51,266 nucleotides of DNA from Mesobacillus subterraneus (GCF_023715485.1 NZ_JAMBOF010000025.1:1-51266); one strand, 5' to 3'; positions 25,986 to 34,781 are shown, counted from the first letter of the stretch. A program made the numbers and translations. Notes: generated by a model not told the origin, from the sequence alone.

Positions 25986-27242
25986 TTAAACCACCCTATT
26001 ATCCTCATGTTCTCTAGCAAACCATCTGATTATTTGTTGTGCTAGAATATCTACACATTCAGCAAATTCATATAGTTGGTCAACTGGACATTCCAATCCC
26101 TTATGATCATAATTAGTTTTTGCATGGGCAAACATATTTCTCGTCTGACTAATTGCAGAAGCCACTTCTTCTATTGCCTTTTGTTTAACATCTTGGTTAC
26201 TATCTACTGTAAGTCGATTTGTTACTTTTAAAAATTCGGGAGCAGAGGGAACAATCTCATGAATATCGCAACAAGTTTCAATTGTGAGTTTTATTGCCTG
26301 ATGGTCTTTTTTATTGTTTCTGTGGTTATCGAATATCTTATTCAATTCTAGAATATATGTAGCATCTGGTGATAGCGCTCTTCGACTAGACAATTTGGTT
26401 AGTGTAGTTGCAATAAGATCTTTCTGGATAACACTTTGCGAAACATACTCTATTACTTTTACATAGGTTAGTAATAATATCTCAGCATTTTGGGTGGATA
26501 AAGTTGAATTATATAAATCTAATAATTCACTTATCCCCTTACCTCTTAACAAAGGCCTTAATTTTAGAGGAGTTGATGAGATATCAATTTCATCAACTTC
26601 CCAAGGATCATAATATGGGCGTGGAGATTTATGAATTTCAACCTTTAATGAAGATTTAATCTCAAACATATAGGCTTGTACAAGGCTATTGATTATATTA
26701 TGGTTCAAATCACTTTCTGCACGGATTTCAATAAACATATCATCATAATCAACTGGCGGGGTATATTTGTTATATTTATTCTCTATTGTTAAAGCTAGGC
26801 CATAACTTGTTATCCCTTCAACAATATTTAACATATATTCTTGGTCATCGATTATTTCAGTAAGAGCAGTAACATGAGGATTTTCATCATTTATTCTTGT
26901 CAAAACTTCTCTATGATAACTATCAATTCGTACTAAAGCTATTTTTTTACCGACAAATCCTTCTTCATCTACCCTTATGCAGTTTTTTGCTTCTCTTGCC
27001 ATTTCAAGGACTTCCTCTAATGTAAATGTACTTTCTTCATAATCCGAAAGTGGTAGATATAAATTAAAGTCAATTTCACTATTAATAATTATATCCTCGT
27101 CTTCATCTTCCTCCGTGTAATCATATTCCTCATCAAATACATACCCATGTTCAAAATCATACTCAATCTTGTAATTATTACAAAAAGTCAATAAGTCCCT
27201 AATTTCATTTTCTATACTTTCCGGTATAAATTTAACTCCCAC
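25986..27242 (-). CDS. Unknown protein with C-terminal HEPN-like Rx4H motif
   Basis: 418 residues from a GTG start (27240-27242) 8 nt after AGGGGGA. The N-terminal region is very acidic (about 35-52, EEYDYTEEDEDED). The middle is unrecognised. The C-terminal helical part has SQTRNMFAHAKTNY, with R368 and H373 in the Rx4H spacing of HEPN ribonucleases and repeated helices like HEPN bundles. I infer a HEPN domain but cannot confirm it. It starts 27 nt after the zinc-ribbon nuclease gene and is followed by the HEPN/Toprim gene. Confidence 0.6.
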   Translation of the reverse strand: MGVKFIPESIENEIRDLLTFCNNYKIEYDFEHGYVFDEEYDYTEEDEDEDIIINSEIDFNLYLPLSDYEESTFTLEEVLEMAREAKNCIRVDEEGFVGKKIALVRIDSYHREVLTRINDENPHVTALTEIIDDQEYMLNIVEGITSYGLALTIENKYNKYTPPVDYDDMFIEIRAESDLNHNIINSLVQAYMFEIKSSLKVEIHKSPRPYYDPWEVDEIDISSTPLKLRPLLRGKGISELLDLYNSTLSTQNAEILLLTYVKVIEYVSQSVIQKDLIATTLTKLSSRRALSPDATYILELNKIFDNHRNNKKDHQAIKLTIETCCDIHEIVPSAPEFLKVTNRLTVDSNQDVKQKAIEEVASAISQTRNMFAHAKTNYDHKGLECPVDQLYEFAECVDILAQQIIRWFAREHEDNRVV

Positions 27243-27269
27243 TAAAATTTCCCCCTATAGATTCCTCTA

Positions 27270-28820
27270 CTAAAACAAACTTAACTGTTCTGATTTACTT
27301 GTTGTCTTGGCATTTTTATTTTTACAGCGCGGACACCACGTTCCGCTTTTAATGTTGTTTGCATTGGCCATCCAAGTATGGCCACTAGAACATTCCCACA
27401 ATAATCGAGTCCTATTATTTTCATACTCTTTTGAAAGGCACCTACCCCTCCGTTCCTTAGCAATAGAGTGCATTTCTTCTATTTTTAGTCTACGGTTTTT
27501 CCCACTTTCTTTTTTAGAACATTTCTCACACCAAGTACCTTGTTTCACCATATCAGGAGCAGCATTCCACTCATGGCCCTTGGCACATCTCCATCTTAAT
27601 TTATGCTTATTATTAATATAAGCTACCGAAAGACAAACTCCATTTCTCTCTTTAGCGATCTGATCCATTTCCTTTATCGATAGTTTAGGATTTCCGTTAC
27701 AAGTTGGACACCATTGTCCGTTCTTAACATCATTGGGGCGCATTTCCCAATGGTGTCCATACTCACATTCCCATTCTAACTTTGTTTTATTGTTATGATA
27801 TCGATTAGAAAGTAATTTTCCATTTCTCACTGTAGCAATATCAGAAAGTTCTTTTATCATGGGTGATTTTCGATAAAACCTTTTAAAGTGAAAATTTTTT
27901 ACTTCAATATTTGGACTAATACCAAAGTCAATTAGTCTATTATAAATGAAGGTTACTAGTTCAGTATCATCTGTTATTGTATAGGGTATGACAATTAATT
28001 TAATTCCTTTTTCATTGCAAAAAAGGCGTTTCTGTTCATCATATTTTTGTCTTTTTAAGAATTGATCATATGTTCTATGAAAAAACTCTATGTATTCATA
28101 ATGTTGAATCCCATTGTACTCAAAGCCTACATTCAACTCACTATTATAGCCATCTAATTCTAATCCATTTAAAACTTTCTTCGTACTCTTAAATCTTTCC
28201 CCAGTAAGTTTTTCCAGAATATATCGACACTTATTTTCATTAAGATAAAAGTGGCAATGTGGGCACCAATGGCCATTTTTTACAACATTTGCTTTCATAT
28301 CAAATATATGTTCATTTACACATTTCCAAGTTAGTTTGTGGTGAGCATTTACATATTTATCTGATATACAGGTACCACCTTTAATGGCTGCTAATTCTCT
28401 CATTTCTTCAATCGTTAACTTCTTTTTTTCTGCACTTCTTAAGACCCCACATTTTGTGCAAAATCCACCTTTAGCAATTGCCGATTGAATTCCTACATAA
28501 GATGTTTCAAATATATGGCCCTTATCGCATTTCCATATTAATGGTTTATGATTACTTTGATATCTTTCGGATAAACACTTACCACCATGAGACTCCGCAA
28601 GTTTTTGCATATCAAATATTGTCTTCTTTTTATTACCACCACAACTAGGACACCATTGACCGAACTTAACTTTTGCTGGAGTAGCCTCCCATCTATGACC
28701 TTCTGCACATTCCCATTTCAGTTTGGTTCGGCTTTTTACATATATTTTTGATAAACACTTTCCTCCACGTGAAAACGCAAGTAATTGCATTTCCTGAATG
28801 GTAAGTTTTTTGCTACCCAT
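27270..28820 (-). CDS. Zinc-ribbon repeat protein with central PD-(D/E)XK nuclease
   Basis: 516 residues from ATG at 28820 (GGGGTGA upstream; a GTG three codons earlier is less likely). Six copies of a roughly 60-residue unit, each with LxWxC, GH and WCPxC (Cys pairs near 57/60, 121/124, 186/189, 371/374, 431/434, 496/499). Three units lie before and three after a Vsr-like nuclease core (about 195-300) with ELDGYN (D223), FEYNGIQH (E234, Q239) and KGIKLIVIPY. The unit reads like a DNA-recognition zinc ribbon preceding a homing- or restriction-type nuclease. Second gene of the operon. Confidence 0.8.
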   Translation of the reverse strand: MGSKKLTIQEMQLLAFSRGGKCLSKIYVKSRTKLKWECAEGHRWEATPAKVKFGQWCPSCGGNKKKTIFDMQKLAESHGGKCLSERYQSNHKPLIWKCDKGHIFETSYVGIQSAIAKGGFCTKCGVLRSAEKKKLTIEEMRELAAIKGGTCISDKYVNAHHKLTWKCVNEHIFDMKANVVKNGHWCPHCHFYLNENKCRYILEKLTGERFKSTKKVLNGLELDGYNSELNVGFEYNGIQHYEYIEFFHRTYDQFLKRQKYDEQKRLFCNEKGIKLIVIPYTITDDTELVTFIYNRLIDFGISPNIEVKNFHFKRFYRKSPMIKELSDIATVRNGKLLSNRYHNNKTKLEWECEYGHHWEMRPNDVKNGQWCPTCNGNPKLSIKEMDQIAKERNGVCLSVAYINNKHKLRWRCAKGHEWNAAPDMVKQGTWCEKCSKKESGKNRRLKIEEMHSIAKERRGRCLSKEYENNRTRLLWECSSGHTWMANANNIKSGTWCPRCKNKNAKTTSKSEQLSLF

Positions 28821-28849
28821 TGGATTCACCCCATTAAAAATAACTTGAC

Positions 28850-29383
28850 CTACAATACGCCTTTGTTATCCTTTAGCATCCAATCCATCAATTGTTTACG
28901 ATCAACCAACCTAACTTGATTTGAGCTTGCTAGTTTTCTAGCTTGTTCAGTAAAAAAACTATTGGTAACCACCCAGCACTCATCCGCTTTGTAATGGCTT
29001 TTAGCTGATGCTATTTCTTGTACAGCTTTTACTCCAACATTTTTCTTATACCTTTTAGCTTGTACAATAATTTTCATATCTTTTGTTGATAAAATAAGGT
29101 CCGCACCATAGTCTCCACTTGCTGGTGTTAATTGCACATAATAGCCTTTTGTTTTTAACAAAGCCTGAAGATATTCTTCAAACTTCCTTCCTGACATCTT
29201 ATCAACTTCTAAAATACCTGACTTCCTGAGCTTTTGTTCTCTAAGAACATTTACTATTAACGAAATTATTAGGAGACCACCAAAAAATACTATTATCCCT
29301 AGTGTTAATAAAGGTTCGGCAGTTAACATAGACCATAGTAAGTCTAACCCCATTTTAAAGCCTTCAAAAAAACCTAAATCCAT
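28850..29383 (-). CDS. Membrane-anchored Mrr-like restriction endonuclease
   Basis: 177 residues. One membrane helix (about 25-47, LLTLGIIVFFGGLLIISLIV) is followed by a Mrr-type PD-(D/E)XK domain: FEEYLQALL (E69/E70), GDYGADLIL (D95), IIVQAKRY (Q108-x-K110) and KAVQEIASAK. The QxK variant is normal for Mrr-like enzymes. The helix places a DNase at the membrane. First gene of the four-gene minus operon; 30 nt before the next start. Divergent from the membrane protein gene at 29623. Confidence 0.87.
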   Translation of the reverse strand: MDLGFFEGFKMGLDLLWSMLTAEPLLTLGIIVFFGGLLIISLIVNVLREQKLRKSGILEVDKMSGRKFEEYLQALLKTKGYYVQLTPASGDYGADLILSTKDMKIIVQAKRYKKNVGVKAVQEIASAKSHYKADECWVVTNSFFTEQARKLASSNQVRLVDRKQLMDWMLKDNKGVL

Positions 29384-29622
29384 ACCTACCTACTCCTATT
29401 ACTCTATTATTTATATGATGTCTTTCCCAAGATGCATCTTCCAATACTTTACATAACTCTTTTATCATTATATCAAACTATTCACAGCCTACATTTTATC
29501 TTTTACTAAAAAATCCTATGTTGATTATTTTATTAGCGGGATAACTAGTACCTAGATAATTTAAAAATGGATAGTTATAGTAGAATAAAAGGTACTAAAG
29601 ATATTATTAACGGAGGATAAGT

Positions 29623-30342
29623 ATGGAAAGTGTAAAAGGCTTCTTAAACAGAATTGAGAAGAAAGACTATATCTATTGGATAGCGTTTTTGTTATTTGCG
29701 TTAATATTAAGCTGGACCATCAGAATTGATACATCTACGGAATTACTCGATAAAATAACTTTTGCTATGGGATTAAGTTCTTTGTTCTTATCCGTAATAG
29801 CTATTTTTTATTCTATAGTTAAAGGAGAGCAATCATCACAGCAGTCAATAATAGTAACTGAAACTCTTCATAAAATTAGTAAAAGCGCAGAAGAAATAAA
29901 CATTATAAAACAAGATATTAAAGACACTCGGTCTTCCATGGATAGTGGATTTTCAAACTTGATTGAAATTTTATATAAAGTTGAAGATGCACAAACTAAT
30001 AACAAAACTGACACAAATCCTACACCTGAATTAATGAACTCAATAAAATCAGCTTTATTTTCTGATTTAATAAACGGAAAAGATCATGATATTTATTATG
30101 ATACACGTTTCAAGTTGATCAATAACTATTTTCCTGAATCTATAGTGCAAAGCTTTGTAAAATCCAGATCCCAGGAACTTGGCCTCAGGATGTTGGGGTT
30201 TTATAGAGGAAAAGAAGATATTATTTATGCAGCTTTTGATGGCCCTGTTAATTTTGATTTTGAAAATAAATTTTTTGAAAATCAACCTGAATTGGTCAAA
30301 ATTCTTAAGTTAACCCAAGTTGAAGAGATTCCTATTGTTTAA
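29623..30342 (+). CDS. Unknown membrane / coiled-coil protein
   Basis: 239 residues. Two N-terminal membrane helices (about 17-35 and 47-66) are joined by a short loop, then a helical segment (about 70-130, likely coiled coil) and a soluble C-terminal domain (FKLINNYFPESIVQSFVKS, LGLRMLGFYRG). No family recognised. CGGAGG precedes the ATG. It is divergent from the nuclease operon across a 240-nt gap that contains no other gene, and could be its membrane sensor or be unrelated. Confidence 0.7.
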   Translation: MESVKGFLNRIEKKDYIYWIAFLLFALILSWTIRIDTSTELLDKITFAMGLSSLFLSVIAIFYSIVKGEQSSQQSIIVTETLHKISKSAEEINIIKQDIKDTRSSMDSGFSNLIEILYKVEDAQTNNKTDTNPTPELMNSIKSALFSDLINGKDHDIYYDTRFKLINNYFPESIVQSFVKSRSQELGLRMLGFYRGKEDIIYAAFDGPVNFDFENKFFENQPELVKILKLTQVEEIPIV

Positions 30343-30364
30343 CATGAGCTTTTACACATAAATA

Positions 30365-30395
30365 ATAAGCCGTCATAGCATACTTGGCGGCTTAT
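30365..30395 (+). terminator. Hairpin after the membrane protein gene
   Basis: ATAAGCCG (30365-30372) and CGGCTTAT (30388-30395). There is no T-tract, so termination is uncertain. Confidence 0.4.
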
Positions 30396-30399
30396 GAAT

Positions 30400-30660
30400 A
30401 TTGGGATTAGGCTTGGAAGCCATTGAAAAAGGGTTCAAGGTCTCTTTCTTAAATATGTGAGAGCTCGTTCAATTGTTACACAGAAGTTAACAAAGGCTCA
30501 AAGGCAGCTAAAAAGAATCAAACCTGGTTCATAAAGGCTGTTCACAGCTGAAAGACCAGATTTACCTCTCGCTGATCCATAGTCAGGTACTTAAAGTCAT
30601 CAACGATCACTAGACCGGACCCAAAGAGTGGAAGTGATTCAATTAAGTAATTCCACTCAC
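30400..30660. pseudogene. Degenerate istB (IS21-family) fragments, internally inverted
   Basis: The plus frame from 30400 reads LGLEAIEKGFKVSFLNM, stop, ELVQLL, then RQLKRIKPGS, matching the region after Walker A of IstB. The minus strand from about 30655 reads GLVIVDDFKYLTMDQREVN, then LVFQL and NSLYE, matching the IstB Walker B region. The two fragments meet tail to tail near 30520. Neither is functional. Confidence 0.65.
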
Positions 30661-30749
30661 AGAATCAAACACATAAGCACAATTTTCGGGGGCGAAAATT
30701 GTTCAAAAATACTTGACGGTTATAAGTGGTATATAACCTGTAATTTGCT

Positions 30750-30814
30750 AGAACATTTCTTGTCATTAGGTGGTAAATAGAATGTCATTGGTGGACTTTT
30801 CATTAGACTTAATC
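30750..30814 (+). repeat. IS21-type right end (TGTCATT family)
   Basis: Units TGTCATTAGGTGGTAAATAG (from 30761) and TGTCATTGGTGG (from 30783) are spaced 22 bp apart. They resemble the reverse complement of 32964-33030. The tip is diverged; the end lies near 30814. The istB relic lies just inside. The rest of 30661-31060 shows no gene. Confidence 0.55.
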
Positions 30815-30845
30815 TTACTAGGAAACTGATAACTTTTTTTAGAAA

Positions 30846-30881
30846 ATAAAAGAGACTCCCATCTTTCATAGAAGTCTCTGT
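30846..30881 (-). terminator. Terminator of the PIN-domain gene
   Basis: AGAGACT / AGTCTCT stem then TTTTATTTTC on the minus strand, 180 nt after the PIN gene stop. Confidence 0.65.
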
Positions 30882-31060
30882 AAATTACCAACCATCCCTA
30901 AGGTCAATAATATTAAACTACAACATCCACCGTTAGACCCTTGATGTTTATCATTCTCTCTTTTACCAAAAAGAAATTGTCCAACTACAAAACCTTCCCA
31001 AAAACCAAATTTCACTCTGCTTGCCACCATCGAACTGAATCTACCATTCTTTATACTTAT

Positions 31061-32554
31061 TTAGGGATTAATCTTACTTTTCAATTCTTCATATAGAGTG
31101 GGTTCCACGTATAAGTCACTTGTAAGGATGGCTCTTAGTTCATCCTCGGACCATGCAAAGAAGCTCATTAATTCTGGACTAACCTTCATAACTTTAAGCC
31201 CTTTATCACGACCGATTTTTTCGAATTTTTCATCATTTGTTATTAAAATCATTACATTATTTCTTTTATATGGTAAGTACGAAGACACAACTAACTCTTC
31301 ATATGTTGGCTTTGAAAATAGTCCTTTTTTGACCAACTTAGGTTGAGTCTCAACAACATTTGGATTATGCCCAGCATACTTAGGTCCATATTCGAATATC
31401 ATTTCGTGACGCCTATCATCTTCTTGAGACATTTTATCTTTGATAGAGGAACTTATTAAAATTCTATCTTGATTAATAAATGCACATAAATGATTAAAGA
31501 AGCTATCTGTACTTTGATAATCTAATGCAACATACCCATGATTGGTAGTGACGTCTAATAGGAACTTACGATTGTTTTCAACTTCTTCAAGAGCAGAGAT
31601 GCCGCCTTGGGCTTCTAAATTATACTTCATATTCATAATACCTTCATAAGCTGAGACAAAACTCTCATCATAAGAGTAATCTAATTTAATGTTCTTTTTT
31701 TGAAAGCTTGTTTGAAATTGTTTATCAATTCTCAACCAGTTTCCATAATATCCTTCAATATGATTTTTCCCAAACAGCTCTGCTTTAATTTTATTCTTAA
31801 TATCCTCTTTATTTAAATTTAAAATTTCATGGATTGTCTTTCTATATGTAATCTGATTCGAAAATCTAAAATTCTTATAATATTGTAAGAAGAAATCCAT
31901 GTCTATCACTTCTTCATGAATATTAGAATCCATTGGTAACCCTGTATCTTTTTTTATAGTTTTGTTAAATTTTTTTTTAAGCATACCATAATCAAGAAGA
32001 GCTATTTCTTCTAATTCAGTTGGAATTTGTAATAGTTCATTGAAATCAATTACTTCCATTCCTGTATTTCTCGCAATAATTCTTGCTCCTCTATCATTTG
32101 AAAGAAAAGCTACCTTCTTACTATTAATAAAATGTTCTTTGTGATAACTAGCTATAATAACATCATCTGGAGTATCCGGCTGTAGATTGATACTTTTTAG
32201 ATATGCAAAGTCACTAGACACAAGGTTAAATTTTATCCCTGATAACTGAGCATCCTCGAGTTTTTTTAGGGCATACCTTGCTTTTTTTCCTACCTCATCG
32301 TTAGATTGTTTTAACCGATCTAGTTCTTCATAAACTTTTCTACTAATTAAAAGCTTTGAGATATTTTTATATAAGAAAAGTATGATAGGAAAATCTAAGA
32401 GTATGTTTGTATCTACACCAACATGGTATTGATCCTCATAAAATGATTTTAGTGCCATTTTATATCTATTTATCTTTTCCAACTCTTCTCTAACCATTGG
32501 ATTTAACCAAAGCTCTTTCATTTGGATTAGATCCATATCAATTACTTTATTCAT
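31061..32554 (-). CDS. PIN-domain protein
   Basis: 497 residues from ATG at 32554, which has AAGGAGG 6 nt upstream; an in-frame extension of 27 residues lacks a ribosome site. The PIN nuclease domain lies at about 44-170 with acidic residues in GVDTNILLDFP (D48), YEELDRLK (E77/E78), DTPDDVIIAS (D130/D131) and LSNDRGAR (D154), close to PhoH-type PIN domains. The remaining about 300 residues match nothing I know; a second SNDRG-like stretch near the C-terminus (ILITNDEKFEKIGRDKGLKV) suggests a second, incomplete PIN-like fold. Predicted RNase; it lies between two IS21-type ends. Confidence 0.75.
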   Translation of the reverse strand: MNKVIDMDLIQMKELWLNPMVREELEKINRYKMALKSFYEDQYHVGVDTNILLDFPIILFLYKNISKLLISRKVYEELDRLKQSNDEVGKKARYALKKLEDAQLSGIKFNLVSSDFAYLKSINLQPDTPDDVIIASYHKEHFINSKKVAFLSNDRGARIIARNTGMEVIDFNELLQIPTELEEIALLDYGMLKKKFNKTIKKDTGLPMDSNIHEEVIDMDFFLQYYKNFRFSNQITYRKTIHEILNLNKEDIKNKIKAELFGKNHIEGYYGNWLRIDKQFQTSFQKKNIKLDYSYDESFVSAYEGIMNMKYNLEAQGGISALEEVENNRKFLLDVTTNHGYVALDYQSTDSFFNHLCAFINQDRILISSSIKDKMSQEDDRRHEMIFEYGPKYAGHNPNVVETQPKLVKKGLFSKPTYEELVVSSYLPYKRNNVMILITNDEKFEKIGRDKGLKVMKVSPELMSFFAWSEDELRAILTSDLYVEPTLYEELKSKINP

Positions 32555-32963
32555 GATATCCTCCTTCATGATACGAAAAACAGATTTATAACTTGATATA
32601 GAAAATAAATTCACCACCACTCCTATTATTCTCAATGTATTAGAGGCGCTCTAAAATTGGAGGGTTTTGGTAATAATATTATAACATGAATTATTTGATG
32701 ATTTTAATACACAACCCTAAACAGATTTAGCATTAATAAGTACAAATCTTTAAAATCTCTACTTTTATTAAAGGTTTCTATACATAAACATTATTTAATT
32801 AGTATATGTTATTCAATGCAGGAGATATAATCGAAAAAAATGTGTTGAGGAAAGTATCTTTCAGAAAATTTTTTATTAGATAAAAGGACAGTGAAGTTTA
32901 TTTAGAAAAAGAATTCCAAGGAGCTTAAGGAAAAGTGATTACACACATAATTAAGAATCCAAG

Positions 32964-33056
32964 TGATTACAGCCATTGAAATGTCACCCGTGACATATTA
33001 TTTACCACAGAATGACAGACTGTTTACCACTACATGACTGCGTACCAATATCTTGG
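32964..33056 (-). repeat. IS21-type left end (TGTCATT family)
   Basis: Begins TGATTACAGCCATTG like the left end at 24238. On the minus strand it carries TGTCATTCTGTGGTAAAT and GTAGTGGTAAAC at 22-bp spacing. AAGTGATTAC occurs a second time at about 32935, just outside. The rest of 32636-33130 is AT-rich with no gene. Confidence 0.55.
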
Positions 33057-33130
33057 ATATTAAATAATATGTTTTATGGTATATTCATAAAAAAAGGTTG
33101 ATTATTTAAAATGAATAGGACGATTTTATA

Positions 33131-34099
33131 ATGCAAATAAGAATAAATGAAAAAAATGAGATTCTCCGTTTTCAAGAGGAACACTCATATAATTATTGGC
33201 TCTCAGTCTTACTTCGAGATCACAAAGAATTCATTGAAGAGCTTTTCTATGGCAAACCTAGTGATTCTTTTGATAGGATAATGTATTTTTTTGCAAGTGA
33301 CTCTAATAACAAAGATTTGGAGGATAGGCCCGTTGCTAAAGCGATCTATGAGAAGCTAGGCTGGAATTCAAACTACTATGATGTTATTAATTCTTTTTGG
33401 ATAACTTTTGCTTGTTCAATAGTTAACACTGGGAGTAAGGACTTTAAGGACCATTATAAATTTACAGATAATCTTCCGAGGTTACCGTATCCAAAATATT
33501 CCAAAGGTGAAAATAAGCGAACATACCCCAAAGAATATTTAACAAGAAAAGATAAGCTGAATCAAGATTTTATAAAAATTATAAATGAAAGTAGAGAGAT
33601 TCAATATATAAATAAATTTGCTTTATTATGCCACAGTGCTGCTAATTTTATGCCTTGCCCTTCAAAATATGAGAAAGGAAAAAAATCTTATAATCAATTA
33701 AAAGGTATTTTGGCTGATGTACGAGACTATCTACCATTAATGATTGATAAAATTCAACAGTGTATTGATAGTAATCAGCCTTTAAAATATTTTGTTAATG
33801 GGGAAGAAGATGAGGTTTCATTATGTACAATAAAAGAATGGAAAGAATGGTTTGAAGTTAATTATAAAAATTATTTCCTTGAAGATTATTATGTTATAGA
33901 TTATGAAAAGGGAAGAATTAAGGGGAAACCATTGTTCAAAAACCAAAAATTGTCATATCCAATTCCTAGAAAAAACGAAGAAATAGAAGAGTGTATTAAA
34001 AACATTATAACTATTACACAGAGACGAGCAGATTTGATGGCAAAAAGAATAATTTATAGAATAAAGGAATTAGAAGCCGGAGGAGATGTTTGGGTTTAA
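33131..34099 (+). CDS. Hypothetical protein of the cargo segment
   Basis: 322 residues, not recognised. Soluble and charged; aromatic-rich helices in the first 100 residues (SYNYWLSVLLRDHKEF, YDVINSFWITFACSIVN), a central CHSAANFMPCPSKYEKG segment, and a basic C-terminus (ITQRRADLMAKRIIYRIKEL). The ATG at 33131 has only a weak upstream purine stretch. Strongly AT-rich. It is enclosed by an inverted left end at 32964 and the right 93-bp end at 34323, so it may have arrived separately from the nuclease operon. Confidence 0.6.
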   Translation: MQIRINEKNEILRFQEEHSYNYWLSVLLRDHKEFIEELFYGKPSDSFDRIMYFFASDSNNKDLEDRPVAKAIYEKLGWNSNYYDVINSFWITFACSIVNTGSKDFKDHYKFTDNLPRLPYPKYSKGENKRTYPKEYLTRKDKLNQDFIKIINESREIQYINKFALLCHSAANFMPCPSKYEKGKKSYNQLKGILADVRDYLPLMIDKIQQCIDSNQPLKYFVNGEEDEVSLCTIKEWKEWFEVNYKNYFLEDYYVIDYEKGRIKGKPLFKNQKLSYPIPRKNEEIEECIKNIITITQRRADLMAKRIIYRIKELEAGGDVWV

Positions 34100-34254
34100 T
34101 TTACATATAAGTCCGCTAATCTGATATTCTTAAATGAGATATTATTATTAAATAGAATAATTTTAAAGGAGAAAAAATAAACTCTCTTACTGCATAACAC
34201 AACGAAACTATTCAATTGAAAATAATTCCATAATTAGTACGATTGTGTAAAACC

Positions 34255-34302
34255 TACGCCTATTTCCTCGGTAAGAATATGGAGGATTAGGCTTTTTTAT
34301 TT
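34255..34302 (+). terminator. Terminator after the 322-residue protein gene
   Basis: ACGCCTATTTCCTC pairs with GAGGATTAGGC, then TTTTTTATTT. About 155 nt after the stop; 34100-34254 shows no other gene. Confidence 0.6.
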
Positions 34303-34322
34303 CAATACCATTGACATACTTC

Positions 34323-34415
34323 TATTGGTAAATACATTGGCGTAGCCTGGTAAAATCCTTGGCGTAAAGTGGTAAAAAAGATGGCAAAGGTGGTGAAATC
34401 TCTTGGCTGTATTCA
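34323..34415 (+). repeat. 93-bp inverted end, right copy
   Basis: Three contiguous 22-bp units start at 34337, 34359 and 34381 (TTGGCGTA...TGGTAAAA pattern), preceded by a partial unit with ATTGGTAAA. It ends in GGCTGTATTCA, the mirror of TGATTACAGCC at 24238. 79/93 gapless matches to the left copy in inverted orientation. Confidence 0.75.
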
Positions 34416-34532
34416 ATCCAAGGACTTTACCATAAGCAAAGTCCCTGCATTTCTTTTGGACTCAATAGACTATGAGGATGCAAAGTACATAGCATTTAAT
34501 ATATTGAACCAATCTATTTCGTTCATACCTGT

Positions 34533-34781
34533 TTACTTATTTATTAAAGAATAAATAAAACGTTGTCGTCTTTCTCTTTTTTCCGGTGTTGTGATCCATG
34601 GGTTTTTCTGCTCAAATAGTAAGATATCTCTTTCTAAAAATATCGCAGTTCTTCCGTTCGATACAAACATTACTGGTTCAGGAAAATCTCTATAGTTTAT
34701 CCTATCGTGTATACTTTGTCGTGGCATTTTCCATCTTGTAGATAAATCTGATATCGTTAGTAGTTTTGGAAATTCACTCAT
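34533..34781 (-). CDS. AlpA-like helix-turn-helix protein
   Basis: 82 residues from ATG at 34781 (AAGGAGGAT upstream). The HTH fold reads LLTISDLSTRWKMPRQSIHDRINYRDFPEPVMFVSNGRTAIF across about 8-50, as in AlpA/excisionase-type regulators of prophages and satellites. Third gene of the leftward replication transcript, separated from the DUF927 gene by the candidate origin and a hairpin. Probable regulator or excisionase helper. Confidence 0.7.
   Translation of the reverse strand: MSEFPKLLTISDLSTRWKMPRQSIHDRINYRDFPEPVMFVSNGRTAIFLERDILLFEQKNPWITTPEKRERRQRFIYSLINK

Noticed and set aside
34369-34554. Open frame of 61 codons starting inside the right 93-bp end
   Set aside because: Start lies in transposase-binding repeats, no clear ribosome site, no family resemblance.
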